Positions 1-8,310 of a stretch of 57,664 bases of DNA are shown piece after piece. Location of the stretch: positions 1 through 57,664 of the forward strand of contig SOJN01000123.1 of assembly GCA_004376575.1 (NCBI GenBank), read 5' to 3'. The stretch comes from a candidate division TA06 bacterium (GTDB lineage Bacteria > Hydrothermota > DG-26 > E44-bin18). The first letter of the stretch is position 1. Each line of letters starts with the position of its first letter. The notes under the pieces are model-generated. The model was given only the letters and a program-made list of their open reading frames with translations, was not told the DNA's origin and searched no databases. The translations under genes were made by a program, and so were the position numbers.

Positions 1-21
1 CACTGCACTAGTTGTGCACGT

Positions 22-831
22 TCAGAAACTCAGGTAGGCGAAAAAGCCGTTCCCAAGAGGAAGGACCCCGACACGGGGTGGCTTTTCCCTGTACTCGCTC
101 TCCAGAGCGCCTATTATGGCGTCCACAGAGCTCAGCAAGCAGATGCCAACCGAGGTAGCGATGAATCCATTTCTGACCATGAACCATGTGTTGTAGCTGC
201 TGTAGAGAGGTTCCATCCTTGATGGATCGTCATTTCCGGCGTATGTTCTTCGCGCCTCGTCAAACTTCACCTGAGAGACCAGCAGGCCTGCAAGTGAGAC
301 AACCTCAGAGGAAATAAAGAAATAGGCCTTCTTCTGATGGCCGTTCTGAAACTGACCAAGTCCCGGTACAATGAGTGATTTCATCGCCGGACCCAGCCAC
401 ACGTTGCGCCCTGACTCTTGGGGGGCGAGCTTGGTGCTCAAGGTCTCAGGCTGGCTGATCGCTTGCTCGGTCTCGAACTCCTGCCTTGCCTCCTCAAACA
501 CCGAAAGAATCTTGGGAGAGGTGAACACAGGGTCGAGCTCACAATCAGCTTTTAGTTCAAGCATCTTCTTGAACCGCTTCTTGGCCGATTCTGTATTTCC
601 TACCGCAACATATGATGAGCCCAGGATCCTCAGAAGTAAGGTTCTGTCCCCCGTGTCCAAGCCAAGAGTGTCGGAAAGGATCGTTTCAACGTAGTCGATA
701 ACGAGTAGATACTCACCCTCGGCATAAAAATCTTCGGCGCGCGAGACGAAGTCATCTTTCGCCCCCACTCCTGTTACAGAAAAGCAGACCACAAGGGCCG
801 CTACTAAAAGACAGAACCTACTCGGCGCCAT
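22..831 (-). CDS. DUF5683-like membrane protein with N-terminal helical repeats
   Basis: 269 aa. The first ~24 residues form a signal peptide (hydrophobic run ending GVGA). Residues ~30-125 look like TPR-type helices (EGEYLLVIDYVE, then AKKRFKKMLELK). The C-terminal third has the 'PGLGQFQNGHQKKA' start typical of DUF5683 (P5-like membrane proteins of the FCB group), followed by two hydrophobic segments. Function unknown; likely an envelope protein. The start is the ATG directly before the signal peptide. It sits 17 bp downstream of the secreted protein ending at 849 on the same strand, so co-transcription is likely. Family assignment is by motif only. Confidence 0.7.
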   Translation of the reverse strand: MAPSRFCLLVAALVVCFSVTGVGAKDDFVSRAEDFYAEGEYLLVIDYVETILSDTLGLDTGDRTLLLRILGSSYVAVGNTESAKKRFKKMLELKADCELDPVFTSPKILSVFEEARQEFETEQAISQPETLSTKLAPQESGRNVWLGPAMKSLIVPGLGQFQNGHQKKAYFFISSEVVSLAGLLVSQVKFDEARRTYAGNDDPSRMEPLYSSYNTWFMVRNGFIATSVGICLLSSVDAIIGALESEYREKPPRVGVLPLGNGFFAYLSF

Positions 832-848
832 TAACTGTTTTGAGGGAA

Positions 849-2699
849 CTACTTTATGACGAGCAGTTTCACAGCCTTGAAACTGGCCCCAATATTCAGC
901 CTACATATATACACACCAGATGAGACACTCTCACCCGTGCCATTTGTTCCGTCCCAGATCAAAGAATGAGCTCCGGCCTTCTGATTCCCCTCACAAAGCG
1001 TGGCGATTCTCCTTCCAGCAAGGTCATACACGTATAAGCCGACCCTTTCCGGACGTGACACCTTGAAGACAACGGTGGCCCAACCGCGACACGGGTTGGG
1101 GCTGACAACCAGCATGGGCTCATTCAAATTGGCTTCCTTGAGATTCCTTGTCTCTTGAACTCCAACGCCGGGGGTGCTTGTAACAACATCAATGTTGTCC
1201 ACATACCATCCGGAAAACTCTGTTGAAGCGTCCGAGCCGAAGTCCAATCTCATCTCTACGATATTGCCGATGTTTTCTGAAATCTCAAAGATCGAGTGTA
1301 CCCATCTGCCAGAATGGCCACCAAAGCCTGGCTCTTCGTCAAGACCAGATATCGACTCGATCGGATATTCCTCTTCAGGCTCAACTAGGTTCCAGGAGGA
1401 TCCTCCATCAGTCGATATTCTCACGTTGCCGCCATCGAACCAGGGCTCAGCCTCGTACCAATGGTAGACGCAGAAGACGACTCTTGTAAGCGCAAGGTTC
1501 TCAATCGAGATCGGAGGACTCGTCAGTTGCCACCGGATATTCTTGCCATAGTACCCATCGAGGTTGGTGGCCGAGCATTTTTCTCCAGAATAGGCTCGGT
1601 TGGGCCCCACACTTCGGGGCTCGCCCCACTCCCAGGTGCTCTCTTCTCCTGGAAACCAACCGCCATTATCGTCCTCAAAATCGCTGGAGTAGTAAAGATA
1701 TCCAGGCACAACACATTGAGCCTCGGTGAGCGGGCTCTCATTGTGTACAGTGTCGACTGCCGAAAGCCTATATGAATAGCTCTTCGTGAGCAGCACCTCT
1801 TTGTCTCTACACAAGTTGTGCGCACCAACTGAATCTGCAGGAATGGAACGGAACTTGATCCCTTCTTTGTATATGAAAACTGAATCGAGTCCATCGAGTG
1901 GGTTCCCGACCGCATCAAACATCGGGTTGTCCCACTCAATGACAACAGTATCCGGGCGGTCTACACGCACGGTCACATTGGTGGGAGGACCAGGTGGCGG
2001 GGATTCGCCTGGGCCTGCGAGGTACATATCCCCATAGTGTTCTGGGAACAAATGAATCCCCTCATGCGGCCAGATACCATTGTGACCACCAGCGTCTCCG
2101 TCCTGAACTCCGATCCAGGCACCGAAAGCCCGGTCTGTCTGAGAGTCTATATAGTAGAAGATCGCACCAAGTGCAATTTCAGCCTCAAAAGAAACATACC
2201 CATCAACATCGCTGATACCGATCTGAAATTCCGTCTCAAGAATTGATGAAAACCAGGGCGAGAAGAACAACGAATCTCCCTGTGGGTAATGCATCAGAGA
2301 GTACTTGCCTTCGACAATGATGTCAAGCGTGTCGTTGTTGTTATCGTCTGCCCACAGGGTGACAATATCTTCACCTGATAGAACTGAGTCGCCCAGATTC
2401 GTTACCGCAATTCTCAAATAGGAATAATTGTGGGAAGCATACAAGAAGACAGAACCCGAATCGGTCGGGGTATCTGCGCCCCTCACGTCAGAAATGTCAT
2501 AGCGGCCCGCATCAACCCATTCCCCTAGCGTATCCACATGCCCGTCGAACTCTATCTGAGGCGATTCGACATAAGGGATCCAGATTTGATATGGATTGCT
2601 CGCCCCAGAGACCTCAGGAGCAGACAAAAAGAACAGAAGGGTAAGAGCCGCTACCAACAATGAGTTCTTGAACAATATCAGACTCCCTGCCTTTCCCAT
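849..2699 (-). CDS. Secreted multidomain protein with FlgD-like C-terminal sorting domain
   Basis: I place the start at the ATG at 2699, which begins a clear signal peptide (MGKAGSLILFK..., cleavage near SGA-SN) and has GGGTGA upstream; the open frame extends to 2777 without signal-peptide character. The mature N-terminus ('FDGHVDTLGEWVDAGRYD') resembles a CBM9/DOMON-like beta-sandwich. A fibronectin-III-like segment follows ('PPGPPTNVTVRVDRPDTVVIEW'-type), then a MAM-like region. The last ~90 residues are a FlgD-Ig-like sorting domain ('VSPNPCRGWATV', 'VYDLAGRRIATL'). An exported, probably surface-attached protein; substrate unknown. Confidence 0.75.
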   Translation of the reverse strand: MGKAGSLILFKNSLLVAALTLLFFLSAPEVSGASNPYQIWIPYVESPQIEFDGHVDTLGEWVDAGRYDISDVRGADTPTDSGSVFLYASHNYSYLRIAVTNLGDSVLSGEDIVTLWADDNNNDTLDIIVEGKYSLMHYPQGDSLFFSPWFSSILETEFQIGISDVDGYVSFEAEIALGAIFYYIDSQTDRAFGAWIGVQDGDAGGHNGIWPHEGIHLFPEHYGDMYLAGPGESPPPGPPTNVTVRVDRPDTVVIEWDNPMFDAVGNPLDGLDSVFIYKEGIKFRSIPADSVGAHNLCRDKEVLLTKSYSYRLSAVDTVHNESPLTEAQCVVPGYLYYSSDFEDDNGGWFPGEESTWEWGEPRSVGPNRAYSGEKCSATNLDGYYGKNIRWQLTSPPISIENLALTRVVFCVYHWYEAEPWFDGGNVRISTDGGSSWNLVEPEEEYPIESISGLDEEPGFGGHSGRWVHSIFEISENIGNIVEMRLDFGSDASTEFSGWYVDNIDVVTSTPGVGVQETRNLKEANLNEPMLVVSPNPCRGWATVVFKVSRPERVGLYVYDLAGRRIATLCEGNQKAGAHSLIWDGTNGTGESVSSGVYICRLNIGASFKAVKLLVIK

Positions 2700-2846
2700 A
2701 TATTCACCCGTTGTTCTATATATCGCAAGATGCATGCCAATCACTCCTCTATCTGGCAACATACTAAGTACAAACATGCTATAAACTTACCAGTCGTTGT
2801 TCCCCACCGGCCATCCGGGACCGCCGGTGCTCCTGCAAACCATGCA

Positions 2847-4601
2847 CTAATCTGGGGAAAAGAGTATCTTGTGCATCACAGTCTCGCCCCGCTCAAGAGC
2901 CACTCCCTTTTCCCAGGTTGCAGATGAGGGTCCTATCAGCTTGATGAGGTGCTTCCCTGGGAGCAAAGGTATCGGTTTCGTAAGAGGCGTCGTATCCTTG
3001 TACTCCCCATCTATGTACACGTCAGCCCACGGGTGAACCTTCAACATCAAATATCCGAATTCATCTCTAAGACTGATGGAAATCCTCGTCGTTTCACCGC
3101 CAGTCACATTGATGTGTGTGACATAGTCTGGAAACTGAGCGTTAGCCAGGATCAGCTTGTGCCTGCCATGATCCAATCTCAGGAGCCTGTTAAATGGTGT
3201 CGTATCAATCGAGTCGCCGTCGATATGGACAACTGCCCAGGGTGTTACATTTATCTTGACGAAACCAAACCTCTCTTTCGGATGGAGAGTAAACGCAACA
3301 CGAGACGTGTCTGCCTGTTCTATGGACACTTTTTGACCCGTTTCTCCATATCCCTCCCGCAGGAGTACAACCTCATGCTCTCCTGGGGTGAGACCCGCTA
3401 TCAGGGCAGGAGTCCTGGAGTTTTGCGGAGTGCCGTCAACAAAAATGTCTGCCCCGCCAGGCACAGAGGTAACCAGAATGGCTCCCGTCTCCACCTGCAC
3501 AGAAGGTAGTACCATCTCAACACCCTTAGCCGACGTCTCCTCTGTTTCTTCATGCACGGAAGGAGCTTCTATTCCGACCTGAGGCTGAAGCGGATTCAAA
3601 GTATCCACAGGACTTTCGGGTTTGAGTCTGCCCCCAATTATGCCGCCAGCGATCAGAACTGCCGCCAAAGCTGTTAGATAGAGGTATAGCCCTCTACGTT
3701 TTCGGCCTTTGGCAGGGGCGATTGTCAGCACACTTTCTTTCTTGCCACCGAGATAGTCGACCAGAATTCTCTCATCCAGGGTGAAGGCTGACTCGTTGGA
3801 AAACACCTCGAGCTCCTGGCTCAAATCTTCCATGGACTGGTATCTTCTGGCAGGATTCCTATCAACCATTTTGGAAACGATACCAGCAAGTCTTTGAGGA
3901 CAGTCCGGAACAATCTTCTTTATTGGCTCTACATCCTCAGTCAACTTCTTGGTGATAATCGCTGAATAGTTGCTGCCCTCAAAAGGCCTTACTCCCGAGA
4001 GCATCTGGTAAAAGGTGAGGCCAAGTGAATATATGTCCGCCCTGGCGTCAACTTCTTCTCCCTTTATCTGCTCCACGGACATGTAGCTCGGGGTTCCGAA
4101 AAGCTCACCATCAATTGTTATTGAAGGCAGAGCTTCCGAGTACGCAAGTCCAAAATCGGCCACCTTCACAGCACCATCATAGCCCAGAATGATATTCCCA
4201 GGCTTGATGTCTCTATGGACAATCCCCTGGGAGTGGACGAACCCTAGACCCCTGGAGGCCTGAGAGACCACATAGGTTGCCACATCAACAGGCATTCTCT
4301 TCTCTTTGGCCAGGACCTCAGCAAGGCTCAATCCTTCCACAAATTCCATTGCGATATAGTAGAGGCCGTTCGTCTTACCGTAGTCGTAAATATGGGCTAT
4401 TCCGGCGTGTCTTATCTTTGCAACCGCCTTCGCCTCACGGGAGAATCGCTCCACACTCTTGTCATCTTTGGTCAAGGAAGGATGGAGAACCTTGAGCAGA
4501 ACATCTCTGTCAAGTTGGGGCTGACGAGCTCTATAGGTTGTGGCGGCACCACCTTTTGAGAGAACCTCCTTTATCCTGTATTTTCCTATCATCTCGCTCA
4601 T
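2847..4601 (-). CDS. Transmembrane Ser/Thr protein kinase with PEGA repeats
   Basis: 584 aa Hanks-type kinase. Numbered from the chosen start it shows the ATP lysine K37, the HRDIKPGN catalytic loop (D131) and DFG (D149). A single membrane segment (~LYLYLTALAAVLIAGGIIGG) separates the cytoplasmic kinase from three extracytoplasmic PEGA-like repeats (GADIFVDG, WAVVHIDGD, WADVYIDGE). I chose the ATG at 4601 because it overlaps the stop of the upstream sigma-54 activator gene as ATGA, a translational-coupling arrangement; the frame is open to 4622. The kinase may phosphorylate or be functionally paired with that activator, but this is inference from context. Confidence 0.9.
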   Translation of the reverse strand: MSEMIGKYRIKEVLSKGGAATTYRARQPQLDRDVLLKVLHPSLTKDDKSVERFSREAKAVAKIRHAGIAHIYDYGKTNGLYYIAMEFVEGLSLAEVLAKEKRMPVDVATYVVSQASRGLGFVHSQGIVHRDIKPGNIILGYDGAVKVADFGLAYSEALPSITIDGELFGTPSYMSVEQIKGEEVDARADIYSLGLTFYQMLSGVRPFEGSNYSAIITKKLTEDVEPIKKIVPDCPQRLAGIVSKMVDRNPARRYQSMEDLSQELEVFSNESAFTLDERILVDYLGGKKESVLTIAPAKGRKRRGLYLYLTALAAVLIAGGIIGGRLKPESPVDTLNPLQPQVGIEAPSVHEETEETSAKGVEMVLPSVQVETGAILVTSVPGGADIFVDGTPQNSRTPALIAGLTPGEHEVVLLREGYGETGQKVSIEQADTSRVAFTLHPKERFGFVKINVTPWAVVHIDGDSIDTTPFNRLLRLDHGRHKLILANAQFPDYVTHINVTGGETTRISISLRDEFGYLMLKVHPWADVYIDGEYKDTTPLTKPIPLLPGKHLIKLIGPSSATWEKGVALERGETVMHKILFSPD

Positions 4602-6085
4602 CGTCTCTTTATTACACCCCATTCCTTAAGCCTGTACTGGAGAGATCTCAATGAGATACCCAGAGCATCTGCGGTCTCCCTCCTGTTACCACCCATCTTC
4701 TCAAGGATATCCAGTATGAAAGCTTTCTCACGCTCAGCCAGAGAGGAGGAAATAGTCTCTTCCCTTACGTCCCTCATCTCAAAGGTGATCTCCTTGCCAG
4801 TGATCTGGTCTGAGGTTGAAAGCAGAATTGCGCGCTCTATCGTATTTTCCAGCTCCCTAACGTTGCCTGGGTAGCTGTATCCGGTCAATCTCGACACTGC
4901 CTCATCAGTTAAACGCTCAATCCTTTTGCCGGCTTTGTCAGCATATCTCTTCAAGAAGTAATCGGCCAGAAGTGGAATGTCCTTCTTTCTCTCTCTGAGA
5001 GGCGGTATGGTTATGCTGATCACATTCAACCTGTAGAACAGGTCCTCCCTGAACCTCCCCTCCCTCACTTCCTTCTTTATGTCCTTATTGGTCGCTGATA
5101 TGACTCTCACGTCAGCCCTTCTTATTTTTGTCTCGCCTACTCTCCTGAACTCTCCTTCCTGCAGTGATCTCAACAGCTTCGCCTGTATTGGGTGGCTTAC
5201 GTCACAGACCTCATCAAAGAAGATGGTTCCACCATCTGCGACCTCAAAAAGGCCCTGTCTATCCTGAACTGCACCAGTGTAAGCGCCCTTCTTCGAACCA
5301 AAGAGCTCGCTTTCAAGAAGGGTCTCTGGAAGCGAGCCGCAATATAGAGGCACGAAGTTTTTCTCCCTTCTTGGCCCGTTATAATGGATTGTTCGGGCTG
5401 CCAGTTCTTTGCCGGTTCCGGTTTCTCCGAGCAGCATGACGCTCACATCCGAATCTATGATTCGATCCAGAAGCTCAAAGAAGCGGAGCATCTTCGGACT
5501 CCTGCCGAGCAAGCTCTCGTAGCCGTATATTTTTCTCACCTCTTGCCTGAGCCTAACGTTTTCATCAAGCAAAGATTCATGCAGCCTTGCATTCTCAATC
5601 ACAGTTCCTGCCTGATTCGCAAATATGGTTAGAAATTCCAGATCCTCATCGGAGAAGACACCCTTCTTGCGGGTGTTATCCACGTATATCGCACCAAACA
5701 GCCTATTCTTAAGCAGAAGTGGAACACACATTATGGAGATTATGTTGTGTAGTCTCACAGATTCAGATCCCCTAAAACGCGTGTCCACCTTTGCATCGTG
5801 AGTGAGCAAGGGCTTCCGGTCATGAAGAACTGAGCGAACGACGCTGCGAGAAATCACGCTCAAGTCCTTCACATCTTGTTTTTCCATGTTTCTGGCTGCG
5901 GCAATCTTCAACTCATCACTCGACTCGTTTTTAAGTATGATGAACCCTCTCTCAGCATGGAGAGTTTCAATTGCCAGGTCCATCACTTTGTTGAGAAGCC
6001 GTTCCAAAGATAGAATACTGTTGAGAGTCTGGCTTATCTCAAACAGAGTCTTGAACATCTTTTCTTTAGAGTAACTGTTTTCCAT
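4598..6085 (-). CDS. GAF-domain sigma-54-dependent transcriptional activator
   Basis: 495 aa bacterial enhancer-binding protein. GAF sensor at ~15-165, AAA+ domain at ~190-425 with Walker A GETGTGKE (220-227), sigma-54 contact loop GAYTGA (267-272) and Walker B around 286-293, then a Fis-type helix-turn-helix at the C-terminus (GNRRETADALGISLRSLQYRL). No receiver domain, so control is probably through ligand binding to GAF or through the adjacent kinase. The contact loop has Y instead of the usual F of GAFTGA. It activates RpoN-dependent promoters; its targets are not evident here. Confidence 0.93.
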   Translation of the reverse strand: MENSYSKEKMFKTLFEISQTLNSILSLERLLNKVMDLAIETLHAERGFIILKNESSDELKIAAARNMEKQDVKDLSVISRSVVRSVLHDRKPLLTHDAKVDTRFRGSESVRLHNIISIMCVPLLLKNRLFGAIYVDNTRKKGVFSDEDLEFLTIFANQAGTVIENARLHESLLDENVRLRQEVRKIYGYESLLGRSPKMLRFFELLDRIIDSDVSVMLLGETGTGKELAARTIHYNGPRREKNFVPLYCGSLPETLLESELFGSKKGAYTGAVQDRQGLFEVADGGTIFFDEVCDVSHPIQAKLLRSLQEGEFRRVGETKIRRADVRVISATNKDIKKEVREGRFREDLFYRLNVISITIPPLRERKKDIPLLADYFLKRYADKAGKRIERLTDEAVSRLTGYSYPGNVRELENTIERAILLSTSDQITGKEITFEMRDVREETISSSLAEREKAFILDILEKMGGNRRETADALGISLRSLQYRLKEWGVIKRR

Positions 6086-6106
6086 CAGGCTTCCAGATAA
6101 AGACTT

Positions 6107-7060
6107 CTAATCCACTGTGAATAACTCGAAGCGAGACCGGGAGCTGTTGTCAAATGAATCCAACGCCTTCATACACCATAGGAATGTTCCTCCAAGTGTC
6201 AGAGTATCCTTCAAAGGGTAGTTTGTCGAATTGGATGAGATCCCCTCCACAACCCATATTTTGTTTTCGGGTGGATTAATCTGCTCTACGGTCAGCGTGT
6301 AGGTGAACTCGAACTCGACATCTATACCTGACCACTTGAAAGTGACAGGATTCTGAGGTGCATAGATTATGGGAGAGAGGGCTACTGGAATATCGTATAT
6401 TATCCTGGTTATTCCAAACGAGTCGGAAATAGAACGCCTCCCTGCGTTGTCCGTGGCAAGCAAAACGAGATCTCTGCCGATCAGATATTCGAGGTTGTTG
6501 CCTGGTAGGCTGTCGTCAGGAAGAGTCAGACCGAAGCTGTCACTGCCAAGATCCCTCATGGGCCAAACCATAGAAGTATCCAGACTGAGAAAGACGCTGT
6601 CACTCAGCACCCATCCATCTGGATCCAGGACCTTAGCGGAAAAGATCGCATAAAGGTCGTTGCCGGTGCTGATACTGTCGTCATGGGTGGTAGCGCGTAT
6701 CTGAGAGAACACTGGCAACCGATCCAGTTTGAAATCGACTATTGTTGGGGACCCAGGAACAACTTCGACCTGGATTGTCTCGGCAGAACAAAACTCCTTT
6801 GAGGCAACAGCAGTATAGGAACCGCGTGGGACTTTCTTTATCTCATATTCTCCTGTACCGTCTGTGACTCCAGACATGAGACCGGGCTTCAGTTCTATTC
6901 GCACGCCTTCAATATATCCACTGTTCCAGTCTCTCACGGTGCCGGCCACTACCCACTCGTCCTTGAACCGCGGAGATTCTGGATCGAGAGGATTGAACCT
7001 TTCCGCTCTGCAAGAACAGATGAAAAACAGAAGAAGAACAGCCAGCCCTGTCCTACGCAA
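6107..7060 (-). CDS. Lipoprotein with carboxypeptidase-regulatory-like domain
   Basis: 317 aa from a TTG start at 7060 with AAGGGG seven bases upstream. The frame stays open to 7204, but the extra residues are encoded by a dispersed repeat and lack signal-peptide character. From the TTG there is a lipoprotein signal peptide ending ICSC, followed by 'NPLDPESP', a common mature end in this type of genome. Residues ~30-100 form a carboxypeptidase-regulatory-like fold (VAGTVRDWNSGYIEGVRIEL, GEYEIKKVPRGSY). The rest is probable beta-sandwich. Likely an outer-surface lipoprotein of unknown role; it lies upstream of the activator/kinase pair on the same strand. Confidence 0.75.
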   Translation of the reverse strand: MRRTGLAVLLLFFICSCRAERFNPLDPESPRFKDEWVVAGTVRDWNSGYIEGVRIELKPGLMSGVTDGTGEYEIKKVPRGSYTAVASKEFCSAETIQVEVVPGSPTIVDFKLDRLPVFSQIRATTHDDSISTGNDLYAIFSAKVLDPDGWVLSDSVFLSLDTSMVWPMRDLGSDSFGLTLPDDSLPGNNLEYLIGRDLVLLATDNAGRRSISDSFGITRIIYDIPVALSPIIYAPQNPVTFKWSGIDVEFEFTYTLTVEQINPPENKIWVVEGISSNSTNYPLKDTLTLGGTFLWCMKALDSFDNSSRSRFELFTVD

Positions 7061-7091
7061 TTTGACCCCTTGTGGACAACTTTCCAATATA

Positions 7092-7120
7092 AAACTACAC
7101 CTAAACTGCTCTACTGTCAA
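7092..7120 (-). promoter_or_regulatory. Possible sigma-70 promoter for the 6107-7060 lipoprotein
   Basis: On the minus strand, TTGACA (7115-7120) is followed 17 nt later by TAGTTT (7092-7097), about 35 nt upstream of the TTG start. The -35 is perfect but the -10 is weak; a TATATT lies 23 nt from the -35 and is an alternative. Confidence 0.35.
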
Positions 7121-7168
7121 ACAATATTCAGATTTTTGCTGCAGATATTGCACTCTAGTGGTACCAGT

Positions 7169-7286
7169 CCTTCGATCCATAAATCCGATGACGAATTTAT
7201 TCACTCAGGACTAGTGCTGAGTGAGCAATTTGAATCAACATCCCTTGAATCAAACGTCACCGTAATTGCGAATCGAAGTACTAGCT
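7169..7286 (+). repeat. MITE-like dispersed repeat, copy 1
   Basis: A 118-bp element with short terminal inverted repeats (CTTCGATYC at the left, GAATCGAAG at the right) and an internal perfect hairpin TCACTCAG-GACTAGTG-CTGAGTGA. A second copy lies inverted at 55537-55654 with roughly 80% identity by eye; divergence is concentrated in a ~15-bp block after the hairpin. It encodes no protein. Short inverted ends plus dispersal suggest a non-autonomous mobile element. Confidence 0.75.
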
Positions 7287-7292
7287 AGAGGG

Positions 7293-7321
7293 TTGACGTG
7301 CTCCGGGCCGGCTGGTATAAT
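7293..7321 (+). promoter_or_regulatory. Strong sigma-70 promoter for tRNA-Leu
   Basis: TTGACG (7293-7298), 17-nt spacer, TATAAT (7316-7321). Near-consensus. Transcription would start near 7328, about 70 nt before tRNA-Leu, and may continue into the rubrerythrin gene. The promoter begins 7 bp past the end of the MITE-like repeat. Confidence 0.8.
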
Positions 7322-7395
7322 GGGTGGGAAGCTTTCCCAAAGGAGGTTGAACTGGGCAAGAGGATAACTCGTTTCCCAGCCTCTAATCATGTCAG

Positions 7396-7484
7396 GCCGG
7401 AGTGGCGGAATAGGAAGACGCGGCGGACTCAAAATCCGTTCCCCGGAGACGGGGGTGGGGGTTCGATTCCCTCCTTCGGCACCA
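7396..7484 (+). tRNA. tRNA-Leu(CAA)
   Basis: 89 nt including encoded CCA. Acceptor GCCGGAG pairs with CTTCGGC, discriminator A. The anticodon loop is CTCAAAA, giving anticodon CAA (reads UUG). A long variable arm as in class II tRNAs and a T-loop TTCGATT are present. Confidence 0.95.
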
Positions 7485-7614
7485 CACTCCAATCAGCAGA
7501 AAACGGTGGAACGGAAACGGAGGGGAGAGAATACTCTCAGAGCGGATCAACGAAATCGGGGAGATCAAAAAGTCACCTGGTAACACTTCACAAATCATAA
7601 GACGGAGGTTCAGA

Positions 7615-8136
7615 ATGGGTGAGGCCAGTCCGCAAGTCGCAGAAGCGATAAGAACGGCAATACAAATGGAGAAGGAAGGACATGCATTCTTCCACCAGGC
7701 TGCGGAGAAGACCAATAACAAGCTGGGAAAAGAGATGTTCGAAAGGCTTGCAGCTGAGGAGATCGCGCACATGGAAACGTTCCGGAAGATGTTCGACTCA
7801 ATGTCGGACACTGAAGACTGGCGCGCTGTCGCCTCCGAGCTGAAAAGTGTGACCACACCCCCTCTCTTTAGTGAGGCGAAGAACAAAATGAAGGCAGGAA
7901 GAGAACCGGGTGAGGTCGAGGCGCTCAGACAGGCGATGGAGATAGAAAGAAAGGCGATAAAATTCTTCAACGAAGCCAAATCAAAAGCAAATGATGAAAC
8001 GGCCAAAGAGATATTCGAAAAAGTACGCCAGGAGGAGGAATATCATCACGCACTACTTCAGGCGCAGTATGACAGCGTAACAAATTCCGGCTACTGGCTA
8101 GACGTAGCAGAATTCCGTATGGATGGGATGTACTAA
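7615..8136 (+). CDS. Rubrerythrin/ferritin-like diiron protein
   Basis: 173 aa, ATG preceded by GGAGG (ACGGAGGTTCAG-ATG). Two helical halves each carry diiron-type motifs: E-K-E-G-H near residue 20, EEIAHME near 57, MEIERKA near 110, and EEEYHH near 144. The pattern is that of erythrin-vacuolar-type ferritin-like domains, without a C-terminal rubredoxin. Probably reduces peroxide or stores iron in an anaerobe under oxidative stress. Lies directly downstream of tRNA-Leu on the same strand. Its 3' end is part of a 75-bp direct repeat. Confidence 0.88.
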   Translation: MGEASPQVAEAIRTAIQMEKEGHAFFHQAAEKTNNKLGKEMFERLAAEEIAHMETFRKMFDSMSDTEDWRAVASELKSVTTPPLFSEAKNKMKAGREPGEVEALRQAMEIERKAIKFFNEAKSKANDETAKEIFEKVRQEEEYHHALLQAQYDSVTNSGYWLDVAEFRMDGMY

Positions 8137-8180
8137 ACCATCTTAGATCTCAGATCTAAGAACGCAGATCTCGCACTCAG
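8106..8180 (+). repeat. 75-bp direct repeat, copy 1
   Basis: Covers the last ten codons of the rubrerythrin gene and 44 bp downstream, including a perfect palindrome CTTAGATCT-C-AGATCTAAG (8142-8160). It is identical, apart from one C/T change, to 9787-9861. The two copies bracket 1606 bp that contain the tail-tube-like gene. Confidence 0.9.
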
Positions 8181-8310
8181 ATCCGTTCTAGGGGCGAGGC
8201 CCGACGCTCGCTTCAATCATTTTCCAGCATCAACTCTCCTGATTCAAATCGGTTTTTCCGCGCCGTTTGGGCGTCTGCTCCAGCGACGGGTCAGGCGGAA
8301 AAAAGCCTTA

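Larger units (their letters stand above)
7061..7395. other. Gene-free interval between lipoprotein and tRNA-Leu
   Basis: These 335 bases hold divergent control elements and no supported ORF: a weak minus-strand promoter (7092-7120), a MITE-like repeat (7169-7286), and the strong plus-strand promoter of tRNA-Leu (7293-7321). The leader at 7324-7380 contains a short palindrome (TGGGAAGCTTTCCCA) and an AAAGGAGG with no ORF behind it. Confidence 0.6.

Noticed and set aside
7061-7204. 48-residue N-terminal extension of the lipoprotein
   Set aside because: Its first residues are encoded by the MITE-like repeat, and similar peptide appears from the other repeat copy at 55619; the lipoprotein signal begins at the TTG at 7060.
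7392-8006. 204-aa minus-strand ORF across tRNA-Leu and rubrerythrin
   Set aside because: It is antisense to a tRNA and to a well-supported diiron protein and has no family resemblance.
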